In this document: positions 63,184 to 64,000 of the stretch, piece by piece
How the letters are laid out: every line of letters begins with the position of its first letter
Position numbering within the stretch: the stretch's first letter is position 1
The notes under the pieces: model-generated
Told to the model about the DNA's origin: nothing
What the model saw: the letters and a program-made list of their open reading frames with translations, nothing else
The model's database searches: none
Made by a program: the position numbers and the translations under genes
NCBI RefSeq assembly: GCF_003946305.1
Contig: NZ_RHNS01000004.1
Location: 124,001 to 188,000, forward strand
Length of the DNA stretch: 64,000 nt
From: Lacticaseibacillus porcinae
GTDB lineage: Bacteria; Bacillota; Bacilli; Lactobacillales; Lactobacillaceae
Direction of reading: 5' to 3'

Positions 63184-63605
63184 AATATTCCCACAAATTG
63201 TCTGATGCGATCCATATTTTAGCGTTTGTCGAGATTTTTCAAGGTGGCGACGTGTCGAGTACCATGATCGCCAGCTCCATTGAATCAAATCCAAGTTTGG
63301 TGCGACGGTTGATGTCACAACTTGCAAAGGCAGATCTGCTCATCACACGGCCTGGCGTCAGTGCTGCAAGTTTAGCAAGACCGGCAGCAACCATCAGCCT
63401 ACTGGATGTGTATCGCGCCATCGACGATTCGCAACAACTGCTTCATGTGGATCCCAAAACCAGTATGGCTTGTCCCGTTGGTCGCAACATTCAATCAACG
63501 TTAGATGATGTCTACGATCGTGTACAACAAGCCGCAGAGGCCGAAATGGCAAAGGTTTCGTTAGCGGAGATCATTCAAGACTTGCAAGCAAAAATCAACG
63601 CCTAA
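63180..63605 (+). CDS. Rrf2 family regulator
   Basis: A 141-residue winged-helix regulator: KYSHKLSDAIHILAFVE start, recognition region SSIESNPSLVRRLMSQL and SLLDVYRAIDD. The cysteine triad of Fe-S Rrf2 proteins is not present; a single Cys lies in MACPVG. It starts at GTG overlapping the oxidoreductase stop and probably represses that operon. Confidence 0.92.
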   Translation: MKYSHKLSDAIHILAFVEIFQGGDVSSTMIASSIESNPSLVRRLMSQLAKADLLITRPGVSAASLARPAATISLLDVYRAIDDSQQLLHVDPKTSMACPVGRNIQSTLDDVYDRVQQAAEAEMAKVSLAEIIQDLQAKINA

Positions 63606-63620
63606 ACCATATCCTCGTCA

Positions 63621-63672
63621 AGCCAACTGGTCGCGCTTCAAAATTTTGAAGCCTGACTGGTTGGCTTTTTGC
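63621..63672 (+). terminator. terminator of the oxidoreductase-Rrf2 operon
   Basis: AGCCAACTGGTC/GACTGGTTGGCT with inner GCTTCAAAA/TTTTGAAGC and a T5 run. Confidence 0.85.
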
Positions 63673-63744
63673 TGTTACAACGTTAAGCTTAGAATATAAA
63701 CGTTTATCGCGATGTATCCACAGCAAAATAACGGAGGCTGGATC

Positions 63745-64000
63745 ATGCGTCAACCAAGTACGATCGAACTATCAGCACAACTTTCACAGACTTTAAACGA
63801 CCCTTCACAAGCTACTGAAGAAATCGACTTACTGAAACAAGCGATCAACGACCTCAAACACCATCAAGATGATACCCATGTCGCTGCTTCGTTGAAAATC
63901 AAACTGTCCTTATTAGCAGTTCAACAACATTTATCCCCTAGCGGCATCGCGTTATTAGCCTGGCTTCAAAAGAATTACGTGGGTGCAGGCGCTCAAAGAG
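63745..64000 (+). CDS. hypothetical helical protein, 3' partial
   Basis: A strong CGGAGG lies 8 nt before the ATG, and the frame runs to the window end (85 residues seen). The product is helical (EIDLLKQAINDLKHHQ; KIKLSLLAVQQHLSPSG) and slightly resembles the enterocin A immunity family of small bacteriocin-immunity proteins. This resemblance is weak. Confidence 0.55.
   Translation, partial: MRQPSTIELSAQLSQTLNDPSQATEEIDLLKQAINDLKHHQDDTHVAASLKIKLSLLAVQQHLSPSGIALLAWLQKNYVGAGAQR

Overview
The window is chromosomal DNA of a low-to-mid-GC Firmicute of the family Lactobacillaceae, most like a Lacticaseibacillus. This rests on gene content: purA, dnaB, rplI and gdpP close together as in the origin-proximal region of lactobacilli, a sugar ABC importer without its own ATPase, GH65 phosphorylases with beta-phosphoglucomutase, several PTS genes, an MPXTG surface adhesin, and strong AGGAGG ribosome binding sites with frequent TTG starts. 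The species is an inference.

Layout. 1-3.5 kb: the end of an ABC exporter, queH, a near-consensus parS-like palindrome, a 29-codon membrane peptide, an unrecognised structured RNA of about 370 nt with its own promoter and terminator, and purA. 3.5-18.9 kb: a 385-residue four-module hypothetical gene, then an 11.8 kb integrated element bounded by a 15 bp direct repeat, then dnaB and rplI. The element carries a tyrosine integrase, a DUF3173-type partner, a MobT/Rep_trans relaxase with a candidate oriT, a broken oxidoreductase joined to a 5'-truncated IS66 transposase, a 1494-residue SpaA/collagen-binding adhesin and a serine recombinase. It separates dnaB from the gene that lay directly downstream. 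18.9-30.5 kb: gdpP, then lysine/diaminopimelate synthesis as two divergent operons: lysC-dapF-asd on the minus strand, and lysA-dapH-deacetylase-dapA-dapB on the plus strand behind a lysine riboswitch. An aminotransferase that could supply the missing step is at 58.1 kb.

30.6-40.8 kb: a maltose/maltooligosaccharide operon on the minus strand (RDD protein, small membrane protein, GH65, binding protein, two permeases, LacI, second GH65, pgmB). Its promoter has an operator palindrome between the -35 and -10 boxes. 40.9-45.5 kb: two identical tRNA-Lys(CUU) genes bracket a small HTH gene, a PTS EIIA / HAD phosphatase / EIICB operon and its RpiR regulator. 45.7-64 kb is mostly short units: prs, a tyrosine phosphatase and hydrolase, nagB under a GntR-type double operator, GNAT and TetR genes, usp-mntH, Nudix, LacI, a membrane-anchored coiled-coil protein, a metallochaperone-Dps operon preceded by an FNR-type box, an aminotransferase, an MFS exporter, a P-loop kinase, a DUF2974 hydrolase, an NmrA-like oxidoreductase with an Rrf2 regulator, and a truncated final gene.

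The most unusual non-coding content is the 370-nt RNA near parS and a two-copy family of large structured elements (18045-18302 and 50072-50271). The two copies share joining segments while their stems differ in sequence but keep pairing. No CRISPR array was seen.
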